Positions 19,735 through 31,025 of a stretch of DNA of 64,000 bases are shown here, one piece after another (positions within the stretch are counted from its first letter, which is position 1; every line of letters begins with the position of its first letter). The translations under genes were made by a program, and so were the position numbers. The notes beneath the pieces were generated by a model. That model saw only the letters and a program-made list of their open reading frames with translations. It searched no databases and was not told the origin of the DNA. The DNA is from CAVTYH01 sp963738835 (GTDB taxonomy: Bacteria; Planctomycetota; Planctomycetia; Pirellulales; JADZDJ01): positions 124,001 through 188,000 of the forward strand of contig CAVTYH010000005.1 in NCBI GenBank assembly GCA_963738835.1, in the 5' to 3' direction.

Positions 19735-20631
19735 ATGCCCAATCAAACACTTACCTATCTGAAGCGCCGATTCGACGAGGTCGGCCTGCGGCTGAATTCG
19801 CGGCATGGGCAGAATTTTTTGATTGATCTGAATCTGCAGCGGGTGATCGCTGAATCGGCACAGCTTTCACCGGACGTTGTGGTGCTGGAAGTCGGCACAG
19901 GCGTTGGTTCTCTGACGGCACTCATGGCTCCGCAGGTGGCGCACGTGGTGACGGTGGAAATCGATCCGCGATTGCATCAGTTGGCCAGCGAAGAACTGAT
20001 TGACTTCCCGAACATCACAATGCTGCAAACCGATGCTCTGGCCGGCAAGCACACCATCGATCCGGAGGTGCTTACCGCGGTGCAGGAGCAGTTGGCAGCG
20101 GCTCCAAACCGGCAGTTCAAGCTGGTAGCCAACTTGCCGTACAGCGTCGCCACGCCGCTAATCAGCAACTTATTGACGCTCGATCACCCCCCCGACATGA
20201 TGACGGTCACCATTCAAAAAGAATTGGCCGATCGGCTGGCAGCACATCCCAGCACGAAGAATTATGGTCCATTCAGCCTGTGGGTTCAGGCGCAGTGCCG
20301 TGTGGAGATACTCCGGCTAATGCCGCCGGCGGTATTTTGGCCGCGGCCCAAGGTTGATTCCGCGATTGTGCGAATCACCTTGGAGCCAGAACGACGCAAC
20401 ACAATTCATGATCTGGAATTCTTTCACGAGTTTGTCCGTTCGCTGTTCCTGCACCGCCGCAAATTTCTTCGCGGCGTGATGATCGCCAGTTTCAAGGACC
20501 GGCTGGATAAGCCAGCAATCGACGAGATCATTACCCGTTTGCATCTGGGCGACACAGCCCGCGCTGAGGAGTTGAGCATCGAGCAAATGCTGGCGTTGTC
20601 GCAGGCCGTAAAGCAGCGGCTGGCCAGCTGA
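19735..20631 (+). CDS. rsmA: 16S rRNA dimethyladenosine transferase
   Basis: RsmA/KsgA methylates two adjacent adenines near the 3' end of 16S rRNA. The 298-residue protein has the N-terminal NSRHGQNFLID, SAM motif I EVGTGVGSLT, the acidic strand VVTVEIDPRLH and the target-base motif NLPYSVATPL; the C-terminal domain includes RRKFLRGVM. The start at 19735 is preceded by a pyrimidine-rich stretch without Shine-Dalgarno. The gene is complete and uninterrupted. Confidence 0.93.
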   Translation: MPNQTLTYLKRRFDEVGLRLNSRHGQNFLIDLNLQRVIAESAQLSPDVVVLEVGTGVGSLTALMAPQVAHVVTVEIDPRLHQLASEELIDFPNITMLQTDALAGKHTIDPEVLTAVQEQLAAAPNRQFKLVANLPYSVATPLISNLLTLDHPPDMMTVTIQKELADRLAAHPSTKNYGPFSLWVQAQCRVEILRLMPPAVFWPRPKVDSAIVRITLEPERRNTIHDLEFFHEFVRSLFLHRRKFLRGVMIASFKDRLDKPAIDEIITRLHLGDTARAEELSIEQMLALSQAVKQRLAS

Positions 20632-20832
20632 CATTTCATCGGAGCCGTCCCGAAATTTGGACCAGCAATCTCGGAGATGCAGCCCAGGATGGGAATTGCT
20701 TGCTCGCCACTCAAGGGGCTGATAAATTGAAGGCTGTCCCAACCGTTGGAAGGGGCTGTGCGGTGCGGTGCGGGTTTGTCGCAATTTTCGGGACTACTCT
20801 GCGTGCGACGCTGTTCTCATCAGGAAAAAAAG

Positions 20833-22579
20833 ATGTCTCCATGCCAATCGACCCTCGCTTTGCTTTGCACGATTGGACTTGTCGCACCGCTTTCTAATAC
20901 CGCGCGGTCTGCTGAACCTATCGCCGTCGCCGATCTGATCGACAAAGTTGAGCCTTCGGTCGTGCGCATTGATGTCACCAAGGGTGAAGACAAAGGGGTC
21001 GGAAGCGGCTACGTAGTCGATGCCGACGGCCTAGTGGCCACCAATTTTCACGTGATGGTTGGGGCAACCGAAGCCACGGCCGTGTTCAAAAACGGAGAGA
21101 CAGCGAAAATTCTTGGCACCGTGCTGTGGGATAAGAAGCGCGACATTGCCATTGTGAAAATCGGCAAGAAATCGCTGCCGGTACTGCCGCTCGCCAAGGC
21201 CGTCCCTCGCAAAGGTGAAACGGTCCTGGCTTTTGGTGCGCCTGTCGGGCTGTCGTTTTCTGCCAGCGAAGGCATCGTGAGCGCTGTGCGCGACGGCAAG
21301 GAACTGGGCGAAGACGAAAAAGACCCTCTGCCTGGCACATGGATTCAAACCACCGCGCCCATCTCGCCCGGCAACAGCGGCGGACCGCTGGTGAATCGCG
21401 AGGGCGAAGTGGTGGCCATGAACACCATGGTGCTGATGATTGGCCAAAACTTGAATTTCGCAATTTCGTCGGTAGATGTTGCCGACGCACTGCAAAAATC
21501 GCATGGCAAAAAATTGGTCAGCCTCCCCGATGGCATAGGGAAACAAGCCCCTACTGTCCGGCGAAAATCGAAGAACGAGATTTCTCCGGACAACATTCCC
21601 GCGGCCTCGCTCGATGCCTATGTTAGCGCAGGCCAGAAGAACCATCGAAACGGCGTGGCCGACGCACAAACGGCTCCGCGAGGCAAACGAAGCCTTGCGG
21701 GCGATGAAAGCCGCGAACACCAGCAACCCGCTAGCGCTGCAAGCAAAGACGCAAGGCATCGACTATCTGACTGATCGCGTGAAAGGCCAGCTCGTGTACT
21801 ATTTTGGCGACGCAGCTGCCAAAGAGAAATACATTGCGCAACAGCAAAAGGTTGTTGATAAGGCCGAAGAACTGTTCAAAAAGATCGACGATCCCAAAGA
21901 AGGATTGCTCAATTATTTGAAAAATGCGGGGCCGGCGCTAACGCCAAATGAGGTGGGCGACGTCGGTTTTGTCGCCGAACTGCCGGTCGCAGTGATTTCC
22001 GGTGATGGCGATGAAATGCAGACCGTTCTGAACCACATTCCAGTGCTTGTGCGCGGTATTCCGACCAGCAAGCTCGCCATTGGCACCAGGCTGGATGGCC
22101 GCGTGATGTATGTGGCCGGGCACAGAATCGTACGGCCTCAGCCGCGGCAGCAGCAGCCGCGTGAACATATTCGTATTGCGCGATCTGCCTGAGGAAGTGC
22201 TGGCTAAGCGTTTGAATTCATCCACGGTTGCGGCGGGGGCGCGGCAGCGCCTTCGGCAAACGCCTCATCGGTTGGCGCGCCGTCTGCGATCGGCAACGAG
22301 AAGCCTGCCCTCGCCAACGGCCACGCGGCTGAGAAAACTGCCGCCGACGCCGGTATTAAGCCCCTAATTGCTGCTGGCACGGAGCCAAAAGACGCCGGAT
22401 TCCGCACCTGGTCCGACAAGACCGGTAAATACAAGAAGGAAGCGCAACTGGTTGCAACCGTTGACGACAAGGTTGTATTGAAAGGCCGCGACGGCCAGAT
22501 CTTGAGTCTTCCGATTACAGCCCTCTCGGCCGACGATCAAAACTTTCTCAAGCAAAAGGGCGCGGCTGCCAAACCGTGA
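20833..22579 (+). CDS. Secreted trypsin-like protease with C-terminal SHD1 domain (frameshifts)
   Basis: The start at 20833 gives a signal peptide (LALLCTIGLVAPLSNTARS). An S1C/HtrA-like protease domain follows: histidine in ATNFHVM, aspartate in KRDIAIVKI, serine in ISPGNSGGPLV. Then comes an extended helical region (RRTIETAWPTHKRL, KVVDKAEELFKKIDDP), an alanine-rich linker and a C-terminal SLA1 homology domain 1 (GFRTWSDKTGKYKKEAQLV, ATVDDKVVLKGRDGQ, LSADDQNFLK). The frame changes near 21630, near 22150 and near 22220, so this is one gene read in pieces. SHD1 domains occur in many planctomycete proteins, but the fusion to a protease is notable. No PDZ domain is seen. Confidence 0.75.
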
Positions 22580-22767
22580 AGCTACAGCCGAGTTTCTTAC
22601 CAGCCCACCGGAAGCGTGCTGTGGCCGTGGGGCTGTTGTACAGCCAATTTGCTTTCGCCACTTGCTTCCGTTGCAGACGACCTGTAACTTGTCGTCAAAC
22701 AGCAGCGGCGGCAAAATAAGCAATATCGTTCGCCGGCCAACCTCACAACGCCGCTGACGGAGCGTCT

Positions 22768-22995
22768 ATGAAATTCATCGAAATGCGCGGCGCCCAACTG
22801 ATGCACCTCTTGGGTCCCGATGAAATCAAGCCAGAGGAATTGCGGCAGGCCGGCCTGACCGACAAATGCCTGGTGCGCATTAATCTGCAAGGCGACATCG
22901 AAGTGCGCCGCCGCGACCGCTGGGATGTCATCGGTGGCCTTTTGGGCGACTACGAACACCGCATTAAGCAAGAAACCGGGCTCGACTGGGCTTAA
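22768..22995 (+). CDS. Conserved 75-residue protein of unknown function
   Basis: A short, acidic, non-membrane protein starting MKFIEMRGAQLMHLLGPDEI and ending with the very conserved-looking LVRINLQGDIEVRRRDRWDV then IGGLLGDYEHRI and GLDWA. I recognise this as a recurrent planctomycete small protein without known function. The spacing of charged and hydrophobic residues suggests a compact alpha/beta fold. Confidence 0.65.
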   Translation: MKFIEMRGAQLMHLLGPDEIKPEELRQAGLTDKCLVRINLQGDIEVRRRDRWDVIGGLLGDYEHRIKQETGLDWA

Positions 22996-23046
22996 GCGAC
23001 TGAAAGCTTTTGTAACAGGAAAAGCAATCCTGCCGCGGTCTTTATA

Positions 23047-26000
23047 TTATCCCAAGTTAAAGCCTGTTCTGAAATCGACAGCCACTTCCAGGAACTTGTC
23101 GACCAAATCTCCTGCAAGTGGTTCGAACAAACTCAATTGATGGGTGGGAGCTGTGAAGCCCTGCGAAACGTAGAGCTGTCGGGTGCCGGCTCCATCCGGA
23201 TCGATGGCGGCCAGTCGCACCGGGGCATTGAAGTTGCCAGTCGTGAACGCCTGAAACTCCTTCATCAAGTTTCCGGTCGAAGCATTGAGGACCCGCACGC
23301 GCGATTTTCCGCCTTGACCGGCCCCCAGAATGATCTCGGCCGTGCCATCGCCGTCCAAATCGCCTGCGGAAATTGATGCCACGCCATTTCGGAACGTGGT
23401 TTCAAATCCGTTAAACTGGCGCACCAGCGCCCTGTGGTGCCATCAAATACCTTGACCAGCGCAACGCTCCCGACGCCCGGGGCGGTGATCACTTCCCAAG
23501 TACCATCGCCGTCTGTGTCTCCGGAGGTCACGACGACTCCAGAACCGAAGCCTTTTGGATAGGGCTGCCAAGCGGCGCCGTTGACGAAAACAGCCCCACC
23601 TGTGTTCTGAAATACGCGCACCATCGAAGGACCACGAGCCCGCGAGGTGATGATGTCGATGTTGCCGTCAAAATCGACATCCCCAGTGGCAATGTTCAAA
23701 CCTCCGAGGTAAGCGGGACCTTCGGGGAAGAAATCGGCCAGCAGCGCACCAGATCCGTCGGGATCGGCCACGAAGTGCTGGGCATTGGCCGCAGCCTGGA
23801 GGACGGCCCCGCTGTAAACCTTCACTTCGCCGGCCCGTCCGATGCCCGGCGCTACGATAACATCGGGCGTGCCATCGCCATCCACGTCGGCGGTGGCAAC
23901 TTGCACCCCGCCTTTGAACGCCAGCGGAAACGCATAAAAGCTGTACAGCAGCGCATGCGTCACTGCATCTTCCACTCGTACTAGTGGCTTGCCAGCGTTG
24001 CCGGCGCCGGCCGCCAGGGCCAGAACGCCATTCACGGGTTGGGCAATATCTTCGATGCCGCTAAACGTTATGGGCTGGCGATTGTCGAACGTCCATTCGC
24101 CGTTGCCCACGCCGTCATCGAATTCAGCGGCCCCTGTGGTGCCGGCAACGTGAACTGCCAGGCGGTCGCCGTCGGGTGGCAATGTGCCATCTGGCGGATC
24201 GTTGCCATTAACAATCATCGCCGTTGTTGCACTGGGCGTCACGACGATCGAGTTATTGCCTTGCGTGGCTTCCAGGACCAGCAATTCAACTCCGCTGTAA
24301 GTGAAACCATGAAACGGCGAGACAGCCGGCTGCGTTGGCAACAGCAGGCTGGGAGTAATGATGTAATTCTGGTTCAAAATGCTGGCCGAATCGTCGAAAT
24401 CCAACTCGTCGAAACCAGTTCCCATCGCCACGCTCACGCTCTGCAGACCCGGCGGCAACGCGTTGGCGGTGTTGAAGGCGATCGTATCGCTGCTGGCGCC
24501 CTTGGTCGTATCGAACGCAAGTTGCTTGGTATTGATGATCCGCACATTGCCATTGGGCAACGGCGGGAAAAATCCGCTTACTTCTTGTCCCGTAATTTGC
24601 CAGGCGCCACTAATCAGACTGGTAATCAAATAGTCGTTGTTCACGAAGCCCGGCGACTTGTACGTGAGCTTATTGAAGTTATCAAGCTGCACGGCACTGA
24701 CGTACTCGGGATTAAGAGGATCCGGCGCCGTGGGATTAAAGTGGTCGACACCCACTGTCGTGGTGAATGGCGTAGCGACGGTTCTCGCAACCAGCCGGTT
24801 GCCCACTTTCACGAAAACGGTTGTCGGTGTAGTGCCGGTGATCACAAAAGTTCCCGCCGCGCCAGGAATCAAACCCTCGGGAATCAACGACGGTATTACA
24901 CCTAAGAGATTATTCGGTCCCGGAGGCGCAGCCGGCGTATATTGAACATCGTAGAGGCCATTGCCCGTGATGTTCAGCATTTTCACGTCGGGTCCGCCGT
25001 GCACGACAACGTTTACCCCCAGCGTCGGGTCCAAAAAGATTTCGTCGTCGCTGTTGCAACCTTCCACAATAACCCGGAAGGGCTGGCTGTCGTTCAGGCG
25101 GCCGGGCGTGACGATCTTCGTCAAATTGATGGTGTAGCTGGTGCTGCCGATCAGATTCGTGTAGGTGTTGTCGTCAAAGGCATTGACGGTGACACTTGCC
25201 TGCGTGGCGTTGAGCTTTGTGATTGTGATTTGGTCGAAGGCGCCGGTGCCGGTCACGTAGGCCACATCAGGACTTGGGCCGATGTCGGGATCGTTCACCA
25301 ACTGGTCATAGGTATTGACCGTGACGTTCGGGTCTTCGTTAATCGTTGTGTCCGGATACACGTAGAATGGGAAGCCCGGCGGCGGCAGCGGAAAGGCAGG
25401 ATTAGTGGCCAGGATTGGCGGATTGCCAAGCGTGCCGCCGGTGAGCAATTGATGAAGGTCTTCGCCGTCCTGCATCATATTGAACCGCGTGAAGTACGCT
25501 GCACGTTGGTCGTTGATCGGCTGACTCACCGTGGCCGCGGCCGTGAGGAACGATTCGGTCGCGCCGCCTTCCACCATCGCGTTGGCCTGGTTCAGGAGCG
25601 CGATGTTGGGATCGAAGAAGTTCGTGTTCGGCCCTACCGTTCCGTTTTCAATTTCCGAAAGCCCATAATCCCAACCGATGGAGTACAGCGCTGCATTTGC
25701 CAGCGCAACATTTAATGAGCCTCCCGTGCCCACAATGACCGGCGTGGCTGGCGACAACGGCGGAAACGGCGGGCTGGAAGGCTGGCCCAGCACACGATCA
25801 ATCCAGTAATTGGCATCGATCACCGCCCCCGAATCGAGGCGATCTGGCTTGCCGCCCGGAGAATTCGGCACCATTACCGCAAAATCAGAGGACATCGGCA
25901 GAAAGACCGGCTGGGCGTAGGTAACGGTGGCAATGGTGACGGTGGTAAACAAACCACACATGAAAATGTACACATCGTCGCTGCCGTACTGCGGCACTGC

Positions 26001-26609
26001 GGCCGTTCCGTCCACCGGCGAGCCGCCATCGCCGGGCAAGTTATTGTTCGCCAGAAGAGCGGACGCCCGGTTTAGATTGTTGGCAACCGGAAAATTGAAG
26101 ATGTTGTTCTCTGCGGAGGAAATGACTTGAATATCGAACGGCTCCAGGGCCTGTCGAATCTGTTCCGTAATGGAAACTTCCAATGTGAAAAAATCGGTGG
26201 GAACCACGGTCTGATTCACCAGGCCGAAGTTGATCAGGTTGGAAAACGCGACCATCGTATAAGCTCCGGTACCACCGGGAACGATTGCGCCGCCCGCCAA
26301 CGTCTCAGTGAGACTGCTAGCTGGAAATCTGGTCGAAGCTCCGGTTCCAACGAGCGCGTCGTGCATAGCGCCAGTGTTGGTGTTGAGAATTTGCAGCCCG
26401 GCAAAGGGGCCGGTGGTGGGAATCGTCGTGAAGCCATCGCCGAAATCGAGAAAAACTCGGCTAACCAACAGCCGGCGCTCTTCGAGAACTTCCACCACTG
26501 AACGGTGGTCGAATGGCGATGCACGACCTGGCCCGCGACGGCCCTTCCGTTTTTCGCGGCGAAAACGAGACAACAACGACGTCAGCAAGCTGCTCTGTTC
26601 CGGAAACAT
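23047..26609 (-). CDS. Large secreted FG-GAP repeat protein, copy 1 (frameshift near 23430)
   Basis: About 1190 residues when joined. The N-terminus has an arginine-rich stretch and the planctomycete export-type signature VLEERRLLVSR. A metalloprotease-like domain of about 350 residues lacks a recognisable HExxH. A domain with Calx-beta or adhesin-like character follows (TVNAFDDNTYTNLIGSTS), and then FG-GAP/VCBS repeats (VATADVDGDGTPDVIVAPG, IATGDVDFDGNIDIITS, VTSGDTDGDGTWEVITAPG, ISAGDLDGDGTAEIILGAG) with calcium-binding DxDGDG loops. The break near 23430 lacks one G in a run expected from the adjacent paralogue at 27025-30473. It is probably surface-located and adhesive. Confidence 0.8.
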
Positions 26610-27024
26610 GAAGGTACCGTTTTACTAAAGGAGCAAGGTGTGGGATCGGTGCTGCAAAATCTAGCAACCCAGAGAGGCCTCTTCCCAGGTGCAATGAACT
26701 TGGGTAACCGCTGGCGCTGCCGGTAGGACCCCGGTAGCGAGCCTGCAACCGAAAGACGACGGCCGGCGGTGTTCCAAGTGCTTTCGAATTTGCCTGATAG
26801 GTAGCGCCCCTAAAGCTACGCATTTCTTTAGTCTCGTTAGGGTCGGCGAGACTGTCAAGGAAAACTGGATGTTCAAACCCCCGTCCAACTGCAAAACTCA
26901 ACTTACAACGCTGTTCACGAGCAAAAAGTTCCGAGAATTCCGACTCGGTGGCAAAAATAGTGAATTCCATCCCCTCTTTGCGCAGCAAACTTTGGCCCGC
27001 GCAGCCCTTGGTCCCGGACCCTGC
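26610..27024. other. Spacer upstream of FG-GAP copy 1, no gene
   Basis: Open frames here have no recognisable content. The last bases before the start share the words GGTAC and TTCATG with the same position of the second copy (around 30475), so the duplication includes part of the 5' untranslated region. Confidence 0.5.
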
Positions 27025-30000
27025 TCATCCTAAGAACACGCCGGCCTTGAAGGCAGGATCTGTTTCCAGGAGTCGGTCAATGAGCGCCCCGAAAGTGGCT
27101 CAAACGCGCGAATTTCGCGGCTGCGTCCGTCGTTGCTTTGAGCCACGAACAACTCTAACTGACCACTCGCGGCACGAGCTGTCAGCCGTAACGGAGCGTT
27201 GATATTCCCTGCGGTATAGGCCCTGAACTGATTGAGCAGCGTGCCGAATCCGTCCAGCACTCGAATGCGGGAGCCACCCCCGGCGCCGGCGCCGAGCATG
27301 ACGTCGGCGGCGCCATCGCCGTTGACATCGCCAACCGCCAGCGATACGCCAAGTCTGAAGGTCGCGGCAAAACCCAGGAACTGACGCAATAGCAGGGCCG
27401 TTTGCCCGTCGAAAACTCGCACCAACGCCGTCGAGCCGCCACCCGGCGCGGTAACGATGTCGGCCTGGCCGTCTCCCGTGACATCGCCGATGGCGATCAC
27501 CGCGCCTGTCATCACTCTTTCTTTGGCTGTGTAGGCGCAAACGCGAAAGCCTGGTTGAACGCCGTTCCGCTGCCATCGTTGGTCAGTACGCGCACCAATG
27601 GGCTGCCCAAGGAACGAGAGGTCACGATGTCGATGCTGTTGTCGCCGTCGAGATCTCCTGCGGCCACATAGAGTCCGTTGCGGTAGTTTAATCCTTCAGG
27701 GAAAAAGCTCGTGAGCTGTTCCGCCTCGGAAACGATAAAGGGGACAAATCGCTGCGGACTGGCCTGAGCGGACGTAAACAACTGCGCTCCATCGAAGACT
27801 TTCACCATTCCAGCCTGGCCACCAGGCACAACTCCTCTGCCAGGAGCAGTAATGACATCTGGAACGCCGTCGCCGTTGACGTCGGCCACGGCCAGACGAA
27901 CGCCGCCTTTATAATTTGGATTGTAAGCGTAGAAGCTAAAAATCAATGCATTCGAAGTCGCATCATACACTTTCACCAGCGGCTTGCTGCCTTGACCGAC
28001 TTCGCTGCCGGCGCCATAGAACGTAGGAATGGCACCTTGAATGAATTCAATGCTGGTAAAGACGATGGCTTTGTGGCCATCGGTGAAAGTCCAAGCGCCG
28101 TTGCCTGGCCCCTTCGGCGAGATGTTCGAGGAAAACTTCCGGCCCGTCGTCCCCGTGAAATCGACGATTAACGTGTCGCCATCGGGAGGCAGTGTGCCGT
28201 TGGGCGGATCGATGCCGTTGATGCGCAGAGTGGTGTTCAGGTTTGGTGTTACATAGAAAATATTGTTGTCGGTGGTGCCAGTCAGCACGATGCTGTCCAC
28301 CGTGCTGTCGAAATCCACGCCGCCAAAGGCCTGCGGAGTCGAAGGATCGTCAACCACGCTGGTATCGGTGACATCGTAGTTGGTGAGCGCATTGGAAGCG
28401 GAATCGTCGAGCGTTAAGGTATCCTTGCCGTCTCCGCCGGTTACAACGAAGTGCCCTGTGATGACATCCAGACCGCCCCCTCCTCCGAAGACCAAGCTGT
28501 CGTCGCCTGATCCACCGTCAATGGTGCCGATACCGGACCATTCATTCACACTAAACGTGTCGTTGCCCCCTCCTCCGACTAAGTCGGCAACTTCACCAGA
28601 CAAATTTTTCAGCGTCACCGATCCGCCGGCGGCCATGGTGAGCAACGAATCGGTCAGTGTGACGCCGATGTCTGCATTGGTGCCAAGAACGGCGATGGTG
28701 TCCACCCCGTCGCCACCGTCATAGACAAAGTCTCCGCCCGCAACCGGCAGCAAGATGTCCGTGGCCTGAATCGTCAGCGTGTCGCTCCCCATGCCAGCAT
28801 CGAATTCGAAGTTTTGTAATCCTTCGACACCAAACCCTCCGTCGCCAATGAGCAGTGTGTCGGCGCCTGGCGAGGCTGTGGTGTCGACTAAAACACTGGT
28901 CACGTTCTGGACTTGCAGCCCGATGGCATCGGTAATTACTCCCGTTCCATTCGTCACCAGCTGCCCGTTAATTTGCAGTACGATGCCATTGGTAGACGTC
29001 TGCTGAATGCTGGTATTCAAATTGGCATCGTCTGTATTTGGGGGCAAGTAGGTCACCTTTGCAAACTTGCTGGCCAACACTGCCCCGCTGGTATTCCCCT
29101 CCTCCAGGGTCACGTCCGTTCCGTTGGACGTGGTGAGTTGCGCCGTCAGTGTTGCTCCCAAGCCCGGCACGGTGGTAGTTCCATCCATCGGTGTAAAAGT
29201 GCCATCAATCGTGCCGTCGCCGACAACATCGACTTCGCTGGCTCCTTGGCCCCCCCGGACGATAATGCCTTTGCCCGCGCCCAACAGTGGTCCAATCAGC
29301 GCGTCAATAATCACCTGGTCGTCGCTGCGGCCAAGATCGATCAGAATGCCATTTGTGGGGTCGACGGTGTAGGTCGGCAGCGGCGCGGCCGGCGGTACGT
29401 CGATGATTTTGTCATTGGCAAACGTATTGTCGGAGTACGCCGTCACCGTCACATCGACCATGCCCGGCGTGGCCGACACCGCAAGTTTGACCACATCGAA
29501 CGCGCCAGTTCCGGTAATGTAGCCTGGGAAATTTGCTGCTGCCCCGACGCTGGAAACAAGATCATCGTACGAATTCCGCGTGTTGGCCGTAGTGTTCGCC
29601 CCGCTCACCATCAAGTTATACCGGGAGAACATGTGAATTGTCTGTAAATAGGTCAGTACTCCGGCGCGGCGGTCTACAACCATGGCATCCGAAGTATTCT
29701 CTAACGTCTGATTGGGGCGCGCTGGATTATTTAGCGTCTGCGCCAATCCAAAAGTCCGCGCGGCTTCACGTGCAATCACATCGGCCATCGCCACATCGAT
29801 AGGGAACGCAAACGAGTCCTGACAGAGCACGTCGGCATACACCAGGGCCGTCTCGTCGTTTGTGTTCATCCCCACGGTATCGAGAACCGAGGCGTCGCCG
29901 TATCGGTTTCTTGTGTTGCCGACCAAATCCTCCATCATCCCCGGGTTATGAGCCACACCACCAGCAAAGACGTAGGCCATGCCGGCCATGTTATAAGCCA

Positions 30001-30473
30001 TCGGAAAGGCTGTCACATCGGTCGCCTGAGCTTCCTGGACCATCACATTGAAAGGCGCGAAGATGCGCTGCACGATGTTGATGACCGAAGTTTTCAGTGC
30101 CAAATAGTCCGCGACGTCGCCGAAGGTGTTATTGCCGTCGAAATTGATTCCATAAGTCGCCACTGTGTTTTGCAGCGAGCGGAACTCCAGCATGTCGGTG
30201 GCAGTTGTGTAGTTTGCCAGGTTGGGTCCTTGGACGCCCATCATCATGACAGGCGCGGCAAGTGTGGCCACGTCGGTCGTAGAAATGCCGTTGGCAAAAT
30301 TTTCGCCAAAATCGATATTGAGCACCGTGGCCGCCAACATTGCGCGCGGTTCCAGCTGTTCTGCATGCAGGCGGCGTCTGCGCACGCCCAGAAGCCGACC
30401 TGGGTCGCCGATGGCTTCCTTGACGAAAACGATCAAACCATGATGCCAATAAACCGCGCTGTTCCGGGAGCAT
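27025..30473 (-). CDS. Large secreted FG-GAP repeat protein, copy 2 (frameshifts near 27080, 27515, 30400)
   Basis: A paralogue of the gene at 23047-26609. The start at 30473 (MLPEQRGLLASWFDRFR) aligns with MFPEQSSLLTSLLSRFR of copy 1, and a frame change near 30400 links it to the signature LEPRAMLAATVLN. A protease-like domain contains ADVIAREAARTFGLAQT, which aligns with a metzincin-type HExxHxxGxxH helix in which the histidines are replaced. Repeats of the FG-GAP type follow (LAVADVNGDGVPDVITAPG, VAAGDLDGDNSIDIVTS, IAIGDVTGDGQADIVTAPG, LAVGDVNGDGAADVMLGAG). Correcting a missing G at 27080 gives the C-terminus LIDRLLETDPAFKAGVFLG, matching copy 1 (VDKFLEVAVDFRTGFNLG), with the stop at 27025-27027. 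Confidence 0.8.
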
Positions 30474-31025
30474 GAAAGTACCGCCCAAAGAAAGAAAAAT
30501 CGAAGGAGTCGTTCAGGGCGGCGATTTTGCCCAATCAATCGCCGACCGCGCAGACCATAATTCTTGAAATGTTATTGCCAGTTCCGTCGCGACTCGGTGT
30601 GCGAACCGGAGCGCCAAAGGCTCTCTCCGCCCCTAATCCGCAGATTGCCGAATTCATCGCGCCCCTCTGCTATGCATCAGGGTTTTAGTGTCGTTGACGG
30701 TCCTACTGCTGTCAAGCGAAATGCAGCCAGGGATTTACCGAGGATCGTCCAGTGAATGGCAGCGCCATTTCTGGCTGGCAGTCACCGCGCTGGCCGGGAT
30801 CATGGGTCTCGCGTGATGAACCGTCTCTGACCTGCAATACAGCTTGATTGCGGTCGGTTATGCTTTGGCACTTCGTTCATTGCGACGGAAACGTTGACGC
30901 AGCCGCCTGCGGTAATTACAAAGGTTGGTAGCCGTGCAACTACCTGAAGATGGGGGATGCCTTGGGGGCAGAACCAAAGTGGTTGCAGGGATCGCCTTTT
31001 TAAGTGTTTCTTCGAGTGACGACCC
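30474..31025. other. Divergent intergenic region, no gene seen
   Basis: This 550-bp region separates FG-GAP copy 2 on the minus strand from the S53 peptidase on the plus strand. Several open frames exist but none has recognisable content or a ribosome-binding site. It should contain both promoters. Confidence 0.5.

Noticed and set aside
26610..26988. Minus-strand ORF of about 175 residues upstream of FG-GAP copy 1
   Set aside because: No domain, signal or conserved residue pattern; it overlaps the start of the FG-GAP gene in another frame and looks like chance.
27512..27530. Programmed frameshift at AAAGAAAGAG in FG-GAP copy 2
   Set aside because: There are about 30 comparable breaks in unrelated genes and no stimulatory structure or pause site is visible; sequencing indels explain it better.
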